This document shows, piece by piece, positions 10,959 through 21,247 of a stretch of DNA of 28,125 nucleotides. How positions within the stretch are numbered: position 1 is the stretch's first letter; the number at the start of each line of letters is the position of its first letter. The notes beneath the pieces were generated by a model. That model was not told the origin of the DNA. It was given only the letters and a program-made list of their open reading frames with translations, and searched no databases. Source of the DNA: Ophiostoma sp. CBS 140.51 (lineage: Eukaryota > Ascomycota > Sordariomycetes > Ophiostomatales > Ophiostomataceae); NCBI GenBank assembly GCA_029298735.1, contig JANSLP010000387.1:1-28125 (forward strand), given 5' to 3'. The translations under genes and the position numbers were made by a program.

Positions 10959-11893
10959 TAAAAAAAGGAGACGAGCTTCAAGCGAAGTTCGACTGCGTCA
11001 ATTGAGCTGTGTTGGTCTGGTTTGAAAGGAAAGAGTTAGAAAACGACGAAGATTCTGGCAAGGAAGCGACGACTGAGCAAAAAGGTGGTTGGCACTTTCA
11101 CGTGCCGGGAAACTAAAACAGAAAATAAAGAAGGGTGCGAGGGGCAGCATTCTTGGAGGTACGGAGTATCCCACAAGCGCCTAAAAATCAGTAGACCAGG
11201 GGCAAATTGAAAAAATACAAGGACTGAGACAATGGGACGGCAGTGACTGGCTCCAGCGCGAATGGCGCCGCCAAAACCGAAAAGCAAAGACGTCAGAGCT
11301 TGGCCCGAGCTTAACTTTTAAGCTCTGCCCTGTCCCAGAGAGGAATGAGAAGGAGCAACTGACACCCTCACCACGAGAACTGGAGGGAAAGAAGAAAGCA
11401 CAGGAAAGGAGCGAACGATGCAACAAGCAATATTCTGCTTCTCGAGTAACTACAGCAAATGCGCAAAACACACCTTTTCGTCTAATCTACAATGTTGTCC
11501 GAAGTTTCGTCGTCGTCGTCGTACTGGAGTTTTGCGTTGTTTCTATTCGCTCCGCTGGTCCGTTGCCGTTTGCGCGTGTTGGTTGGACGTGGGGTGTATA
11601 AGTAACGTGGGAAGGTGCAACGGTTGAGGGAAAGAGCTGCCGTCTAATGTCGTAGAGAAGTCTCGTCGAGGAAGGAGCAATTATGGCAAGAAAATTAACA
11701 ATAATAAATAAATCTAGAGTATGGGGAGAGCTTCTTTTTGCGAGTTTCGCAAACGGGGTACCGATTTGTATTTGTATTTTTGGTTTCGCGATTCGTCGTC
11801 TTCCGTTTCCCCAAGCTCTCACCAGAAGGTAATTTTTTACAACATCTTTCACTGGTGTTAATGCGCCCCAAAGGCGACCACTTTTTTTTTGTG

Positions 11894-12321
11894 CCTCGGT
11901 CGTTCGGCTTATTTCGCTCCCCCAGAAAAAAATGGCGATAGCGCACCGAAACGGGCCAATTGCCCCTCGACAACTCGCCCCAACGACCACACATCTTTTC
12001 CCCAAACCCCACGCATTTGCTCGCGCGCCGGCCGCCAACTCGGCCTCCAACTTTTTGCGGGGCAGTTTTCTGTCGCAGCGATTCGACAACAACCGTAATG
12101 ACCTCCCTTGTAAAAAAGTTGCGACGACAGGCACTCTTGCGCTTGGGGCCTTTCGCTGCCGGGGCTTTACATTGTCTTCTTTTTGTGTCCGCACGCCCTA
12201 CTACGGCTTTCCGGGCGGCGCTATCCCCGTCGGCTCACTGAAGATTTAACGTGGGCACACGACCACACCGAAAATGACGAACCATCAGCCAGCAGGACCC
12301 CATAACATAGCCGTGCCTCGG
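11894..12321. promoter_or_regulatory. Two CCTCGG hexamers (possible FarA/FarB-type sites)
   Basis: CCTCGG occurs at 11894-11899 and 12316-12321, about 0.97 and 1.4 kb upstream of the carrier ATG. In Aspergillus this core is bound by the fatty-acid regulators FarA and FarB, whose targets include carnitine and beta-oxidation genes. A six-base word is expected about once in 2 kb when both orientations count, so this is weak support. Confidence 0.2.
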
Positions 12322-12948
12322 CAGAGCGGATCCGGGCTAGCAGAGCTTGGAATCAGTATTCCCAGTACGACGTAAACGTAGAGCAAAACGACGCAAATCA
12401 CATTAATGGCCCAGGTAGTAAACACCGCGGGGTCCTAAGGGTTCGTCTTATTTTCCGGGAACAGAAAGACATCGGACTATTCTGTCACAAACCCAAGACC
12501 GGACGGACAGGCGGAGGGAGAGAAGGGCTGCACGAGACCCAATCTGGACGGTTGAGCAGCATGCAAGATGGTGTTTGACAAGAACAAAAAGACAACAGTA
12601 TCCTGCATGCAGTTCCCGGCCGGGTAAAACAGTGTGAGCAGAGACACACAGCGTGCAGAATCTCACACCAATGGGCAGCTCGAGCCAAGGTCGCATCGCA
12701 TATAAGATCGTGGATATGTTGGGAAGAAAACGCACTCTATGGCTAATATGCAGGCCAAGAAAACACAGAACATCAACAACAGAAAAGAGGGCAACGCGAA
12801 CCGTATATATGCGCTACATATGGATATACAAATCGACTACGAGAACAGCCGACACCCACGATATGCATCCCGGAAAATCGAAACCCGATGAAATAAACGC
12901 CGTACACCCAAGACAGAAAATCAAATGTTGCACACGACGACACATCTC

Positions 12949-14835
12949 TCAAAAGTTGATGCTAGGCTTGGCCGCGTGGCCCATAGCAATCGATGCCCGG
13001 TTCGAACCGCACCAACAGTTGCCGTCGCCGTCGCGCTCGACTTGCACAACCGCATCAATACCCTTCTCCAGCATGTAGCTGCGCACACGGTCGCGCACAT
13101 CCTCCATGTCGGCACCGCGGGCCGCCACGACGTGCATGACACCCAACAACTTGTCCTCCGTGCCCGCACGATCGTCGATCCAGAACTTGGGCGCCGAGTA
13201 GCTGGCAACGCCACGCAGACCCGGCACACCCGCCAACGTTTCGCGTAGCGAATACTCGACGGCATCGGGGATGGTCAGCAACAGGCGGCGGGCGGACGAG
13301 GTGACAAGCGGCACAGCGGAGCCGAGAATAAGGACGGCGATGAGGAACGAGGCGAGCGGATCCCAGCCAGACCACGACCAAATATGCGTCAAAACCGTGG
13401 ACACAATGACGGCCGCACTGCCGAGCGTATCCGCCAGGACGTGCAGGTAGATGCCGTACATGTTCTCGTTGTCGTGAGAGTGGCCATGTCCATGATCGTG
13501 TCCGTGGGAGTGCGAGTGGTCGTGACCGTGGTCGTGGCTGTGGCTGTGGTCGTGGCCAGCATGATCGTGGGAGTCATTCTTCTTCGTCAGGCTTGAAAAG
13601 TCGTCTGCGTGCTCGCCGTGGCTGTGGCTATGGCCGCCATGGCCGTGGTGGTGATGGTGGCCAAAGGACATCATGCCAACGAGGTTCACCAGCAGGCCCA
13701 ATGTGCTGACAACAAACAGTTCCATTAGGCGCTGCGTTTCCCGTCCACCCATGAGCCGCTCGACGGCCTCGACCATGATTTCCACGCTGATGAGTCTACA
13801 AGGAGAATTGAGTTAGTATCTAACCCGGAACTGCACGGCTGTCCTGCCCCAACTTACATCAAGAAAATACCGTTGGCAAAGCCGCTTAGGGTTTCGATCT
13901 TGCCAAAGCCATAGGGGAACCGCTCGCTTGGTGGCCATTTGCTAGCCACTGCCGCGAACAATCCCACGGCCAACGCCACACAGTCGAAAAACATGTGGAT
14001 GCTGTCGCTCAGCAGACCAAGAGAGTCCGTGACGTAGCCGTAGAACGCCTGGACGATCATAAAGGCAAAGTTGAGACTGGATGACAATTGTGTGTTAGCG
14101 ACATGTTCGACGAGTGTCTCGAACTGAGAGGATGCGGTGGACTCACCTCATGAAGTAAAAGATGCGCCGCGAGTCCTTCTCCTTCATGACTGCGTGCACC
14201 AGTGGGTAGTGCGCCGTGTACTGCATGGCGAATTCGGAGAACCGGGAGAGGGAGCCTGGCGCTGCAGATTGGTCAAAGGCAACCGACGACGTCTCGGGCG
14301 CCGCATAGGAGGACTTGTCGAAAGTGGATCGGGATGGGGTGTATGGCCCGGCGCCGGACAGAGATGGGGCATGACTGTGGGAGTGGCCATGGCTATGGTC
14401 GTGATCATGGTCACGACTATGATCGTGGTCGTGGTCGTGATCGTGATCGTGTGCGTGGGAATGGGGGTCGGAGTGGCTGTGGCCATTGCCATGGTCGTGG
14501 CTATCGTTGTGGGAGTGTGATGGCGTCTGTGTCTGGTTCTGGTCGAAGCTAAAGTTGTGGCCATTACCGCCGCGCAGGGCAACGCCCGAGCTGTTGTTGA
14601 CCCTCCGGTGCGACCGCGAGTAGCTGCCGCCCAGATGGCTTACGGACGACGCAGGCGGTGAGCGCCCGAGGGCCAGCGGTGACGGCGAGTGTGTTTGTGA
14701 CGAGTGGGAATGCGTGTGCGAGTGGCCATGATGGGAGTGCCCGTTGGAATGCGAATGGGAGTGCTGCATGAAGCCGGGCAGGTGGCTCTTGGGTGGAGAT
14801 ATCGATGCCCCTGGCAGACCGTAGGAGGATGCCAT
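12949..14835 (-). CDS. Cation diffusion facilitator zinc transporter (ZnT5/ZnT7/Msc2-like)
   Basis: Three exons (14835-14147, 14076-13858, 13795-12949) with introns of 70 and 62 bp encode 584 residues. Splices rebuild YFMSLNFAFMIVQAFYGY and FLILISVEIM, both in membrane helices. CDF transporters exchange Zn2+ for protons. The zinc-site residues are intact: HxxxD in helix 2 (His257/Asp261, SDSIHMFFD) and HxxxD in helix 5 (His421/Asp425, HVLADTLGS). The HxxxD pair and the long His-rich loop between helices 4 and 5 (about 349-411) match the ZnT5/ZnT7/Msc2 branch, which loads zinc into the early secretory pathway. The C-terminal cytosolic domain ends in a CWCG segment. The first 200 residues are a second His/Asp/Ser-rich region rather than the extra membrane helices of yeast Msc2, so it is more ZnT7-like in layout. 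Active transport is inferred from retained ligands. Confidence 0.9.
13489..13672. repeat. Tandem His-codon repeat in the zinc transporter loop
   Basis: Degenerate six-base units of the GTGGTC/GTGGCC kind recur in the coding sequence and encode alternating His-Asp, His-Ser and His-Gly pairs of the helix 4-5 loop. It is coding simple sequence, not an independent element. Confidence 0.7.
14371..14518. repeat. Tandem His-codon repeat in the zinc transporter N-terminus
   Basis: A second run of degenerate GTGGTC/GTGATC units in exon 1 encodes the His-Asp and His-Ser pairs of about residues 106-156. Near-perfect local periodicity makes it prone to length change. Confidence 0.7.
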
Positions 14836-16138
14836 GGCAGGAGTCGAGAAGAGGAGGGGATTAGAGCCTTATCGCACTCCTCCACAGGTCGGTATCGTGA
14901 GGGTTTGGTCAAATCCAATTCGAGATATCCAAGTGACGAGCAAAAAAGAGAGGTTGAAGAAAAGAAAGACACAGTCTCGGAATGTCCTCGTTTGTCGTTT
15001 GTTGACTTTCGATGCGACTGAGACCAAAGAGGTACCAGAAAGGGGAGAGAGGGGGTGGTTGTCGGGAGATTAGGGAATGACGACGCGGAAGAGGGAGATT
15101 TGCTGTCGATCGGGCCGAGCTACCAGAGGGATCTGGCGGGAAGAAAAGATCGGATGGAAGGGAAAAACTCGAAGTATATGTAGACGACAGAGTTGACGAT
15201 GTCTCTGGCAACTCGAACGGGAAAGAGCAAGAAGAGACAGGGAAATTGCTGAATACGAGGCAGGAAAATGGTGAACCCAAACAAAGAAAGAGCAGCTCTC
15301 TGGCAACGGTCAGATGCAGACTGGGGACAAAAGTTCGGTCTTGCCCAGATCTGTTCGTGTTTCTCCTCTTTCTCTCGCGCGCTCCTTCCCTGCGTGTTGC
15401 GCCCCCTGTTGGAAGTGGATCCCGGTCTTGCCTTCTTTGGGCCTTGGGGCGCACTTGGCGCCTGTGATTTCTCCCCCAGCGACCTGGAAATCAGTTATCT
15501 GTGGCTGCCGTGGTTGCGGTGATGTGCGTCTAGCGCTTGTGATTGGTCTCTCCTGAGCAGCGTCCTTTTATCGTTTGCGGCAAGCCGCAGCGGTCAGGGG
15601 TAGATCCATGGGCGAGTCTTCGCCGTCGTGGGCCACACTTGGGACCTTTGATTGAGGGTTTCACACCCACCAGCTGAAAATACAGTGTAGTTTCCCTCCC
15701 GGGTGGTTTGTGAGGAAGCTCCCAGCCGCGCATTAATTGCATTCCAGCCGACCACTTTACAGCGTGCCATTTGGATTTTTGGCCCTGAGCTTGGCCCTGA
15801 TCAGCAGCCCGCGAATTCGTCATAGCCGTTTTGGGCCACCTGTTCTGACAGCTCCAACAAACCACATCCAGGAACACGCAGAAACACGGCCGATCTCCAA
15901 ATTCCAACCAACAGGCACAAAACTCAACGACGCGGGGCTGTCTTGAGCCAACTCGAAAACCCAAAAATAAAAAACCCAACTTGGTCTTTTCTTATAGCAC
16001 CGACAAACCCACACACTCTTCCGACAAATACCTCTCCCATAGCTCGAGCTTCCACGACACTACGACCCCCGGCCCAAAGATAAGCTTCAAGATAACTCTC
16101 TTCGAGGGCAACTCGCTACGAACAACGCCCCGCCTACC
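14836..16138. other. Divergent intergenic region (zinc transporter / ALG1)
   Basis: 1.3 kb between two divergent start codons. It holds both promoters. The open frame at 14909-15454 (minus) reads as Ser/Pro/Phe-rich noise typical of a CT-rich leader. An ATTGG (reverse CCAAT) box lies near 15540. Nothing else is recognised. Confidence 0.45.
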
Positions 16139-17625
16139 ATGGCTCTCGGGTTTTCCCTGATGGGCATGGCTCTGCTGGCCGTCGTGGTCGTGATGTACCT
16201 GGCCTGGCCGAGAAGGTACCGTGGACACGCGCCCACGGTGCAGGTCCTCGTCCTTGGCGATGTCGGCCGCAGTCCACGGATGCAATATCACGCGCTCAGT
16301 ATCGCCCAACGAGGGCACGTACAGCTTATCGGATACTATGGTGAGTTCCACGGTAGCTTTCGACATATCTGTTTGAAATACACATGCTAACACCTTCAGA
16401 ATCTGACCTTTTGGAGGAGCTTGACCAACACCCGCGCCTCACGAAAGTGCCTCTTGCGCCGGCACCAGCCTTTATCCGCAAGCTGCCATTCATAATCGGC
16501 GGACCGCTCAAGGTTATCTGGCAGGTCCTGAGCCTCGTCTTGACGCTCACATACTTTACTCGACCGGCCCGGTGGCTGCTCGTCCAGAACCCACCTTCGA
16601 TCCCTACCCTTGCTGTTGCTGCTCTCGTCTGCTACCTACGTGGCACAAAACTGCTCATCGACTGGCATAACTATGGCTGGAGCATCCTGGCCGGCACGCG
16701 CGGCCCTAAACACCCCTTTGTCGGCGTGGCCAAGTCCTACGAAGCCATATTTGGCCGCCTCGGCGATGCCCACCTTGCCGTGACGGCTGCCATGGCTGCA
16801 CAACTCCGGAAAGCTCCCTACAGCCTACCTCCCGCGGCACCACTTGCCGTTCTGCACGACCGCCCCGCCGACCTTTTCCAGCCAGTCGAGTCTGCCTCAT
16901 CTTTCCCACCTGCCGATCGCGGAGCGGAGGTCGGTCGTATCCTTGCCGACGCCAACGACGTTGTCGTCCGCCGATTACTTGCCAATAAGAACACCAAGGT
17001 GCTCGTCAGCAGCACGTCATGGACGCCCGACGAAGACTTCCAGCTCTTGCTCGATGCTCTGGTGCAGTACGTCCGGGATGTTCCAGCTGACTCGGCAAAG
17101 GGCCGCCGGCCACCCGTGCTGGCCGTCATCACCGGCAAAGGCCCGCAAAAGGCCATGTACGAGCGCAAGTTGGCACAGCTTGCCGCCGACGGCCACCTAC
17201 CGCCCGACCAGATTGCTGTCCGCACGGCATTTTTGCCAATGAAGGACTATGCCCGTCTTCTAGCGCTAGCCGATCTTGGTGTGTGCCTGCACATGTCCAG
17301 CTCGGGTGTGGATCTGCCGATGAAGGTGGTAGACATGTTTGGCGCGGGTCTGCCGGTGGCTGCGTACTCGGACTACGAGAGCTTCGGTGAGTTGGTGCGG
17401 GAGGGTGAGAACGGACGGGGCTTCACAGTGTCGGAGGAGCTGGCAGCGTTGCTTGCACGGCTACTGGACTCACAGGCCGAGACGTCAGCGAACGTGACCG
17501 AGCTTAGCCGTCTCCGCGATGGTGCCCGGAAAGAGAGTGCATTGCGGTGGCCCGAGGAGTGGGACCGTGTTGTGGCACCAATCTTGGATCTGTCTGGAGT
17601 GGCGGTATCTAAGAAGGACAAGTAG
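16139..17625 (+). CDS. ALG1: Chitobiosyldiphosphodolichol beta-mannosyltransferase Alg1
   Basis: Two exons (16139-16340, 16400-17625) with a 59 bp intron (branch GCTAAC) encode 475 residues, near the family length. Alg1 (GT33) adds the first, beta-1,4-linked mannose from GDP-mannose to GlcNAc2-PP-dolichol on the cytosolic face of the ER. Seen here are an N-terminal membrane anchor (about residues 5-22), the block VLVLGDVGRSPRMQYHALS across residues 35-55, LIDWHNYGWSIL (Trp156 onward), YEAIFGRLGDAHL, the SSTSWTPDEDF block (about 271-281) and the C-terminal nucleotide-sugar site SSGVDLPMKVVDMFGAGLP (about 369-386). The splice forms the codon for Glu68 in GYYESDLLEEL. The ATG sits in ACC-ATGG context. 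No lesion. Confidence 0.96.
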
Positions 17626-17904
17626 AGTATCGCAGAGTGCGTGTTGTTTCCTAGGGTTGTTATGATATTAAAGTAGCGTTGAATTCAGAGATACCAAACA
17701 AGCTATAAGGTACAAAAAGCGACGACGTGCAACGTGAAATAACTAAACACGAAAAAATATAGAAAAAATTATGCAATATGACGCCCGATTCCAATACAAA
17801 GCAAAAGCCGCTCCGATGCTCCGATGCGCCCCTCCTCTTTCTATGCATGGTATAATGTCTGCACTCTCCTCTCATTCCGATCTGTCCATCTGCCACTCCG
17901 TGGT

Positions 17905-18432
17905 CTATTCCTCACCCAGACTCTCCCGGACACACTGCCGCACCCTTTTCCGGAAATCCTTGTGCACGCCCGCCTGCTCCTCGCGCCACAGACGCGCCGC
18001 CTCGATGTCCGCAGGACTCTCGTCGTTGGGGCTGGCCAGCAGACTGATCACGCTCAGTAAGATCGTCTCGGGCGTCTGCACGGGCGACCACCGCTCGCTC
18101 GCCGCCTCGTAGCCGTACTTATCTTCCTCGGGCGGGTGCAAGATCGAAATACACAAATCGCCGTTGGGGTAGACGTTGGGGTGGAACGGCTTGGGATCCT
18201 GAAAGGTCAGGGTGGGCGGGAGCAGCGGGTACTCGGGCGGGAACGTCATGATGGCGCGGAAGTTGCCGCCACCATAGTACTTGACGTCGTCGCTAATCAT
18301 GAGCATGACCATCCACTGGAAGATGTTGTTGTCGTCGACCAGGCCACAGGAGATGCCCGGGATGTCCTTGTCGGTCTGCATCTGCTTGAGCTGGCGGCGA
18401 AGCAGGTTGGCCGCGCCTGACGAGGAAGCCAT
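17905..18432 (-). CDS. Ubiquitin-conjugating enzyme E2, UBE2G1-like
   Basis: A single exon of 175 residues forming one UBC fold. The HPN motif is at His84-Asn86 and the catalytic Cys94 lies in NGDLCISILH. An acidic insertion follows the active site (PPEEDKYGYEAASERWSP, about residues 100-117), the mark of the Ubc7/UBE2G/Cdc34 group. The opening LLRRQLKQMQ and GLVDDNNIFQW and the closing segment of the fold resemble human UBE2G1 and its fission yeast counterpart most, rather than the ERAD enzyme Ubc7/UBE2G2. E2 enzymes of this class accept ubiquitin from E1 and build Lys48-type chains. It converges with ALG1 over a 279 bp gap. Family call certain; subgroup by motif memory. Confidence 0.94.
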   Translation of the reverse strand: MASSSGAANLLRRQLKQMQTDKDIPGISCGLVDDNNIFQWMVMLMISDDVKYYGGGNFRAIMTFPPEYPLLPPTLTFQDPKPFHPNVYPNGDLCISILHPPEEDKYGYEAASERWSPVQTPETILLSVISLLASPNDESPADIEAARLWREEQAGVHKDFRKRVRQCVRESLGEE

Positions 18433-19201
18433 GGTGGAGGGTGGGAGGTGGGAGTCGACGTGAAAAGGGTGGAGGCCGGTCGAAGATGAGTGTAGAGGTG
18501 TGTGCTCGAGGCTCGTAGCCGGCGTCTGAATAGACTCCGGGATGACTCGGTCAAAGCGGATATGCGAAGCTGGAAGAGGCGTGGGGTTTGGTTGAGAAGT
18601 TGCGCGCTGGTGTGGCTCTCTGGTGGCCCTAACTGGTCAAGTTTGGGGGTTGAGAGTGGGGGGGTTCAGGATGTAGGGTACGCGATCGTATATTGAGAGG
18701 AGCTGACTCTGTTATGAGAAAATGTCAGGTTGTCACCGTTTTGATTTGTCGTGAGAGGAGGGAAAGGGAGGTCCGAAAGGGTGCCGCCCCGCATAATAAT
18801 AACACAGCAGTGGAAGGCGCGGGATTCGGAGGCAGGTCCCCTCGTCCCCTCGACGGGTCGCACTTATCCTTATCGAGTTTTGGTGGGGCAAAGGCCCAGA
18901 CACAGGGCCCGAGTACCCTGTGGCGATTGTCTGGCGGCCTACAAATCACATCTAAACATGATGCTTTGTATCTGGCGAAGTATAGAGTACATTCGCCGTA
19001 ATTCGGCAATCAGTGTGTTTGTGTTGTACAGTACAGTTACAAAGGGTGTCTAATATAAACTTCTTTGTGTAGATGGGTATCGTGCTATATTCAAAAATAG
19101 TAAAAAGAAAATGTAAACGCCAGTGAAAGTGCCAGTGAACGCCGCTATGAACAATGATATGTCCCAGAAAAACTTCCTTCGTCCTGTTGGACCGTAATCC
19201 T
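18433..19201. other. Intergenic, E2 promoter and Snu23 3' flank
   Basis: 769 bp between two minus-strand genes. It should hold the E2 gene's promoter and the 3' UTR of the Snu23-like gene. CTTATCC and CTTATCG GATA-type sites lie around 18863-18876. No RNA gene or protein is recognised. Confidence 0.4.
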
Positions 19202-19906
19202 TCAGTTCTTCTTTGTTGAACCGAAGCCCGTGATTCCCATCATCTTCATCATGTCCTCCTCGTCGTGCTCGCCCTCGATCCGCACGTCTTCGCCGTAGTC
19301 CATCCGGCTCGCCGCCAGAGCTGCCGCCTCGGCTTCTTTGGCTGCCTTTTTCTTCTCGGCCAAGTCGCGCTTCTTGATCCGTTTCCGTTCCCGCTCGGCG
19401 TCGTCCTCTTGTTGCCGTATTGCCAGCCGTTCCTTGAGGTTGATGGTCGCGTCCTTTTTCTCGGCCTCAAGGCGCGCCCACACCGCTTCGATGCGTGCCA
19501 GCACGTCCTCGGCCGACGCTCGCTTGACCTGGCCCGTCTGGCCCACGTTGCGCAAGTGGTACATGGAGTTTTCGTGTTCTGTTAGAGCGACACTGTCCTT
19601 GGCTGTCCAGTCGCAGTATTTGCAGTAAAGCGGGCCCGCACGGCGACCGGGCGCCACCATTTGTGTTGTGCCGACGAGCGCGTTGAGGTCGGCCATGGTC
19701 GTGCGCGCGGCCGTCAGGGTCTCGTTGCCCTCCAAGGGCTTGTAGTATTTCTTTCCTGTGAGCTTGGCCTCGTACCGTGCCTTGGCCTCTTCGCGCTCCT
19801 TGGCCTCGCGTTCTTTGGCTTTGACGGCATATTCGGCGACGTCGCGTGTCTTTCGGAACTCGGTGTCGCCGGCCGGCGTCCCGTAGGCGGAGCCCTGCTT
19901 CGACAT
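19202..19906 (-). CDS. SNU23: Spliceosomal U4/U6.U5 tri-snRNP zinc-finger protein Snu23/ZMAT2-like
   Basis: A single exon of 234 residues from the ATG at 19906. It has a matrin/U1-type zinc finger C-x2-C-x12-H-x5-H with Cys95, Cys98, His111 and His117 (YCKYCDWTAKDSVALTEH). Upstream are the family blocks TRDVAEYAVKAKEREAKE and YYKPLEGNETLTAARTTM; downstream is a long charged helix (about 150-215) and a short GITGFGSTKKN tail. This matches Snu23/ZMAT2, a component of the pre-catalytic B complex near the U6/5' splice-site helix. The frame stays open upstream of 19906 and includes one in-frame ATG at 20179, but that part is unlike the family and overlaps the promoter palindrome, so it is excluded. 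Divergent from DPH5 with 338 bp between starts. Confidence 0.9.
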   Translation of the reverse strand: MSKQGSAYGTPAGDTEFRKTRDVAEYAVKAKEREAKEREEAKARYEAKLTGKKYYKPLEGNETLTAARTTMADLNALVGTTQMVAPGRRAGPLYCKYCDWTAKDSVALTEHENSMYHLRNVGQTGQVKRASAEDVLARIEAVWARLEAEKKDATINLKERLAIRQQEDDAERERKRIKKRDLAEKKKAAKEAEAAALAASRMDYGEDVRIEGEHDEEDMMKMMGITGFGSTKKN

Positions 19907-20244
19907 CGTGGTGGTTGTGTAGTCGTCGGATATAGATTTGCGACAAGTTCGAGATGGGGGAGAGGTTGCGTCGTGTGGTGAGGGAGGTGAGTCGTGGGTG
20001 TCGTTGAGTTTCGACGAAGATTGAAGATGGGAATGTAAAGAGCAAGGATGACCTCTCGACAGACAGCACCTGAATTGTACGCTAGGCTCTAGCGCCTCCA
20101 GCACCTTTATCGCCCAACTTTTTTTCTGTCTTATCGCGATAAGCCGAGGGGCACTATTGTTTATGCGACTGAAGCGCATAGAGAATCGTAAACTTTTTTC
20201 TCGAGACACTCACATCACCAGCACAAACACAACCTTACGCTAAC
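19907..20244. promoter_or_regulatory. Bidirectional promoter of SNU23 and DPH5
   Basis: 338 bp between divergent start codons. It contains a perfect 14-base palindrome (20130-20143) and a related half-site TTTATCGCCC (20106-20115). Both genes must be driven from this short stretch. Confidence 0.7.
20106..20143. promoter_or_regulatory. Palindrome CTTATCGCGATAAG plus half-site
   Basis: 20130-20143 is a perfect inverted repeat, two CGATAAG halves back to back. 20106-20115 reads TTTATCGCCC, one base off the half-site found near RPF1. The palindrome centre is about 108 bp before the DPH5 ATG and 230 bp before the SNU23 ATG. Each half satisfies the HGATAR consensus of fungal GATA factors, so a GATA dimer site is one explanation; a separate palindrome-binding factor is another. 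Confidence 0.55.
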
Positions 20245-21247
20245 ATGTTGTACCTCGTGGGCCTCGGTCTCTCCGACGAGACCGACATTACTGTCAAGGG
20301 TCTGGAGATTGTCAAGAAGGCCACCCGGGTCTACCTCGAGGCATACACAAGTATTCTTCTTGTGAACAAGGAGGTTCTGGTAGGTTTACACCATGCAGAC
20401 TCACTTTACTCCAGAAGCCAATGCTGACCTCTCTTCTCTCTTTAGGAATCCTACTATGGCCGGTCTATTATCATTGCCGACCGCGAGATGGTCGAGAGCT
20501 CGAGCGACGAGATCCTGGCCAATGCGCAAACCGAGGACATCGCTTTTTGCGTCGTTGGTGACCCGTTTGGGTAGGTCGCCATATCTCCCGTCCTTCCGTT
20601 GCTTCGTTACCATTGTCGTGCTTCATTGCTAACCTTTTGTCAGCGCCACCACTCACACCGACCTCGTCCTCCGCGCCCGCGAACTCGGCATCCCCGTTGC
20701 TAACATCCCCAACGCCTCCATCATGAACGGCATCGGTGCCTGCGGTCTCCAGCTCTACAACTTTGGCCAGACTGTCTCCATGGTCTTCTTCACCGACAAC
20801 TGGCGGCCCGACAGCTTTTATGATCGCATCAAGGAGAACCGCGAGATTGGCCTGCACACTTTGGTCCTGCTCGACATTAAGGTCAAGGAGCCCAACCTGG
20901 AGAGCCTCGCCCGCGGCCGTATCGTCTACGAGCCACCCCGGTACATGACTGTCGGCACCTGCGCCCAGCAGATGCTCGAGATTGAGGAGAAGCGCCAGGA
21001 GGGCGTCTACGGCCCGGACAGCCTAGCCATTGGCGCGGCGCGCGTGGGCGGCAAGGAGCAGGTGTTTGTGGCGGGCACCCTGAAAGAGCTGTGCGACTCG
21101 GACGATGCGCTGGGCCCGCCGCTACACAGTCTTGTGTTGCTGGGCCGGAGGACGCACGAGCTGGAAAACGACTTTGTGCGGGAATTTGCCGTGGACAAGG
21201 AGAAGTGGCAGAGCACTTGGGCGGCGGAATACCAGAACAAGCATTAG
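20245..21247 (+). CDS. DPH5: Diphthine methyl ester synthase Dph5
   Basis: Three exons (20245-20379, 20446-20570, 20644-21247) with introns of 66 and 73 bp give 287 residues, close to the yeast enzyme. Both donors are GTAGGT. Dph5 uses S-adenosylmethionine to methylate the histidine-derived intermediate on elongation factor 2, the second stage of diphthamide synthesis. Visible motifs are the N-terminal MLYLVGLGLSDETDITVKG, the VVGDPFGATTHTDL loop (spliced between exons 2 and 3), and the block NASIMNGIGACGLQLYNFGQ of the tetrapyrrole-methylase-like fold, followed by SMVFFTDNWRPDSFYD and HTLVLLDIKVKEPN. The end is EYQNKH before TAG. All blocks are intact. It shares its promoter with SNU23. Confidence 0.96.

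Larger units (their letters stand above)
10925..12948. other. Long intergenic region upstream of the carnitine carrier
   Basis: Two kilobases between the carrier start and the stop of the zinc transporter. I recognise no gene. The longest open frame (minus strand, 11487-12194) begins at GTG and is basic, low-complexity sequence with no domain. The region holds the CT-rich leader tract (10934-10958), an E-box CACGTG at 11099-11104, a (GTC)n run near 11505-11522 and two CCTCGG hexamers (11894-11899, 12316-12321). The part right of about 12450 is probably the 3' UTR of the zinc transporter. Confidence 0.45.

Noticed and set aside
10925..10981. Upstream extension of the carrier reading frame to 10981
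   Set aside because: The extension begins at TTG, not ATG; the ATG at 10924 has a good context.
11487..12194. 235-codon minus-strand open frame upstream of the carrier
   Set aside because: It opens with GTG rather than ATG, the translation is basic low-complexity sequence without a domain, and the region behaves as promoter/leader DNA.
12988..12997. GGTTCGAACC, resembling a tRNA B box
   Set aside because: It lies inside the coding sequence of the zinc transporter and no A box or cloverleaf surrounds it.
13489..14518. Regular GTGGTC-type repeats, at first glance array-like
   Set aside because: They are coding His-Asp/His-Ser codons with no constant repeat plus unique spacer; not a CRISPR array.
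19907..20209. In-frame upstream extension of the Snu23-like protein (ATG at 20179)
   Set aside because: The extra residues do not resemble the family, whose conserved start is near MSKQG, and they overlap the short bidirectional promoter and its palindrome. 5' end mapping would settle it.
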